A stretch of 64,000 nucleotides of DNA, from the NCBI RefSeq assembly GCF_019599275.1, contig NZ_JAHZTD010000001.1, forward strand, positions 62,001 through 126,000. Reading direction: 5' to 3'. Positions 62,130 through 64,000 of the stretch are shown piece by piece (the stretch's first letter is position 1; every line of letters starts with the position of its first letter). The stretch comes from Hymenobacter sp. HSC-4F20. GTDB taxonomy: Bacteria > Bacteroidota > Bacteroidia > Cytophagales > Hymenobacteraceae. The position numbers were made by a program, and so were the translations under genes. The notes below the pieces were generated by a model. That model made no database searches. It was not told the DNA's origin and saw only the letters and a program-made list of their open reading frames with translations.

Positions 62130-62993
62130 ATGCAACCTTCGCAAGCTGAGCTGGATTATGCCCGCGTGGAGCAGGCCATCGAATACATTGCCACGCACTT
62201 CACGGAGCAGCCTTCCCTGGACGATATTGCGGCTCATGTGCACCTGAGTCCGTTTCATTTTACCCGTCTGTTTACGCGCTGGGCCGGTACCAGTCCGCAG
62301 CGGTTCCTGCGGTTCCTGACCAAGGAATACGCCAAGCAAGTGCTGCGAGAATCGGGGAATGTGCTGGCGGCTACGTACCAAGCGGGCCTGTCGGGTACCA
62401 GCCGCCTGCACGATTTATTCGTGACCTACGAGGCCATGACCCCAGCCGAGTACCGAACTCAGGCTGCCGGCCTGCTGATTCGCTACGGCTTTCACCCCAC
62501 GCCCTTCGGGGAATGCCTGCTTAGCCTCACCGACCGGGGCATCTGCGGCCTGACGTTTCAGCCTTCGTCGGAGCGGGCAGCGGCTCTAAGCCAGCTGCAG
62601 GCTACCTGGCCCGGTGCTGTCCTGCAACCCAACGAAACCGAAACGGCAACAATAGTGGAGCAGCTATTCGGTTCCGCCAGCCTTGGAGTTGTGAAGCCAC
62701 TACCCCTCTTGCTGAAAGGAACCAACTTTCAGATTAAGGTGTGGGAAGCACTGCTGCGGATTCCGGCCGGGGCCGTGGTGTCGTACCGCCACCTGGCAAC
62801 GGCCATTGGGCAGCCGGGTGCCAGCCAGGCCGTAGGCGGCGCTATAGGAGCCAACGGAATCGGCTACCTGATACCCTGCCACCGCGTTATTCAGCAGCAC
62901 GGCGGGCCAGGAGGATACCGCTGGGGTAGCGCGCGAAAGCAGGCCTTATTGGGCTGGGAGGCTGCCCGCTTCAAGCGGTTCGTGGAAAAGTAA
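62130..62993 (+). CDS. AraC-type HTH fused to O6-methylguanine-DNA methyltransferase (Ada-like)
   Basis: The 287-residue protein joins an AraC helix-turn-helix (about 8-105: YIATHFTEQPSLDDIAAHVHLSPFHFTRLF and AATYQAGLSGTSRLHDLFVTYEAMTP) to a methyltransferase with active-site Cys in GYLIPCHRVIQQHGGPGGYRWG and DNA-binding YRHLATAIGQPGASQAVGGA. It removes alkyl groups from O6-guanine once per molecule. The N-terminal zinc domain of full Ada, which takes methyl from phosphotriesters and switches on the regulator, is absent, so how the HTH part is controlled is unclear. Confidence 0.92.
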   Translation: MQPSQAELDYARVEQAIEYIATHFTEQPSLDDIAAHVHLSPFHFTRLFTRWAGTSPQRFLRFLTKEYAKQVLRESGNVLAATYQAGLSGTSRLHDLFVTYEAMTPAEYRTQAAGLLIRYGFHPTPFGECLLSLTDRGICGLTFQPSSERAAALSQLQATWPGAVLQPNETETATIVEQLFGSASLGVVKPLPLLLKGTNFQIKVWEALLRIPAGAVVSYRHLATAIGQPGASQAVGGAIGANGIGYLIPCHRVIQQHGGPGGYRWGSARKQALLGWEAARFKRFVEK

Positions 62994-63256
62994 GGGGTAG
63001 GCGGCTGTTTAGATAGCCTTCTGTTTCTAAGGCAAGATTCAGGAAACTCACTAAAAAATGCTCAGGCCTACCCATTGCTGCCACCCTGATGAGCAAATGA
63101 AAGGTCTATAGAGTGTCAGTTGCCCTTGATTTTTAAGCCCCCAATGGCTTAGTGGGCAAACCAACAGCACAACTTTATTGCAAATGCCCTATACTTACCG
63201 GCGGTGGGAGCCACGCCGGCGGCACCCGATTGTGAATCTTTCAATCGAGTAAGGGT
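62994..63256. other. Leader region of the second TonB-dependent receptor
   Basis: No gene is seen. A hairpin at 63198-63219 (CCGGCGGTGG, gag, CCACGCCGG, one bulged G) lies 37 bases before the start codon and would be in the 5' leader. No complete promoter or known riboswitch core could be recognised. Confidence 0.45.

Positions 63257-64000
<744 letters not shown>

Overview
The window is chromosomal DNA from a GC-rich member of the Bacteroidota, most likely Hymenobacter or a close relative in the Cytophagales. The supporting features are outer-membrane TonB-dependent receptors with an N-terminal carboxypeptidase-regulatory-like domain, LytS/LytTR two-component pairs, DUF4136 and DUF6370 secreted proteins, menaquinone synthesis, promoters of the TTG / TAnnTTTG type, and few Shine-Dalgarno sequences. 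I see no rRNA, tRNA, CRISPR array, insertion sequence or prophage. The genus is an inference; no marker gene is present to settle it.

Layout. 1-16.3 kb: the end of a family 39-type glycosyltransferase, an M28 aminopeptidase, a TonB-C-like secreted protein, a sensory pair (a three-PAS protein with no output domain and a degenerate CZB protein), ElaA, two aldo/keto reductases, an RhtA-type exporter, a GH43 glycosidase, a Tat-exported Gfo/Idh/MocA oxidoreductase and a PQQ-type sugar dehydrogenase. 16.3-23.1 kb: pirin, a HAD phosphatase with an altered catalytic motif, an AT-rich HNH endonuclease that looks acquired, a TonB-dependent receptor, a phosphodiester glycosidase and a helical periplasmic protein. 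23.5-29.7 kb: two related LytS/LytTR systems facing each other tail to tail; one sits in an operon with a hydrolase, a DoxX protein and an FMN reductase.

30.0-43.1 kb: one minus-strand run holding the branched-chain amino acid pathway, in transcription order ilvE-ilvD-ilvB-ilvN-ilvC-ilvA-leuA-leuC-leuD-leuB. It makes isoleucine, valine and leucine from threonine and pyruvate. Ahead of ilvE is a complete attenuator: an 18-codon leader peptide in which half the codons are Val, Leu or Ile, an antiterminator that overlaps the leader stop codon, and a terminator hairpin followed by a U run. Every gap larger than about 60 bp inside the run is filled by a member of a dispersed palindromic repeat family, which also occurs at three other places in the window.

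43.4-53.7 kb: a Bacteroidota helical-repeat protein, an Lnt-like N-acyltransferase, ABA4-like and other membrane proteins, menE, two DUF1266 paralogues and small secreted proteins. 53.9-58.8 kb: a menaquinone operon, menI-menF-X-menD-menB. 59.0-64.0 kb: a histidine phosphatase, the two-lipoyl pyruvate dehydrogenase E2 with a textbook promoter, an AraC-Ogt fusion with its own promoter, and the start of a second TonB-dependent receptor cut by the window end.

The most notable finds are the ilv attenuator, the palindromes that fill the gaps of that operon, the degenerate CZB protein beside a PAS-only protein, the DxN HAD protein and the AT-rich HNH gene.
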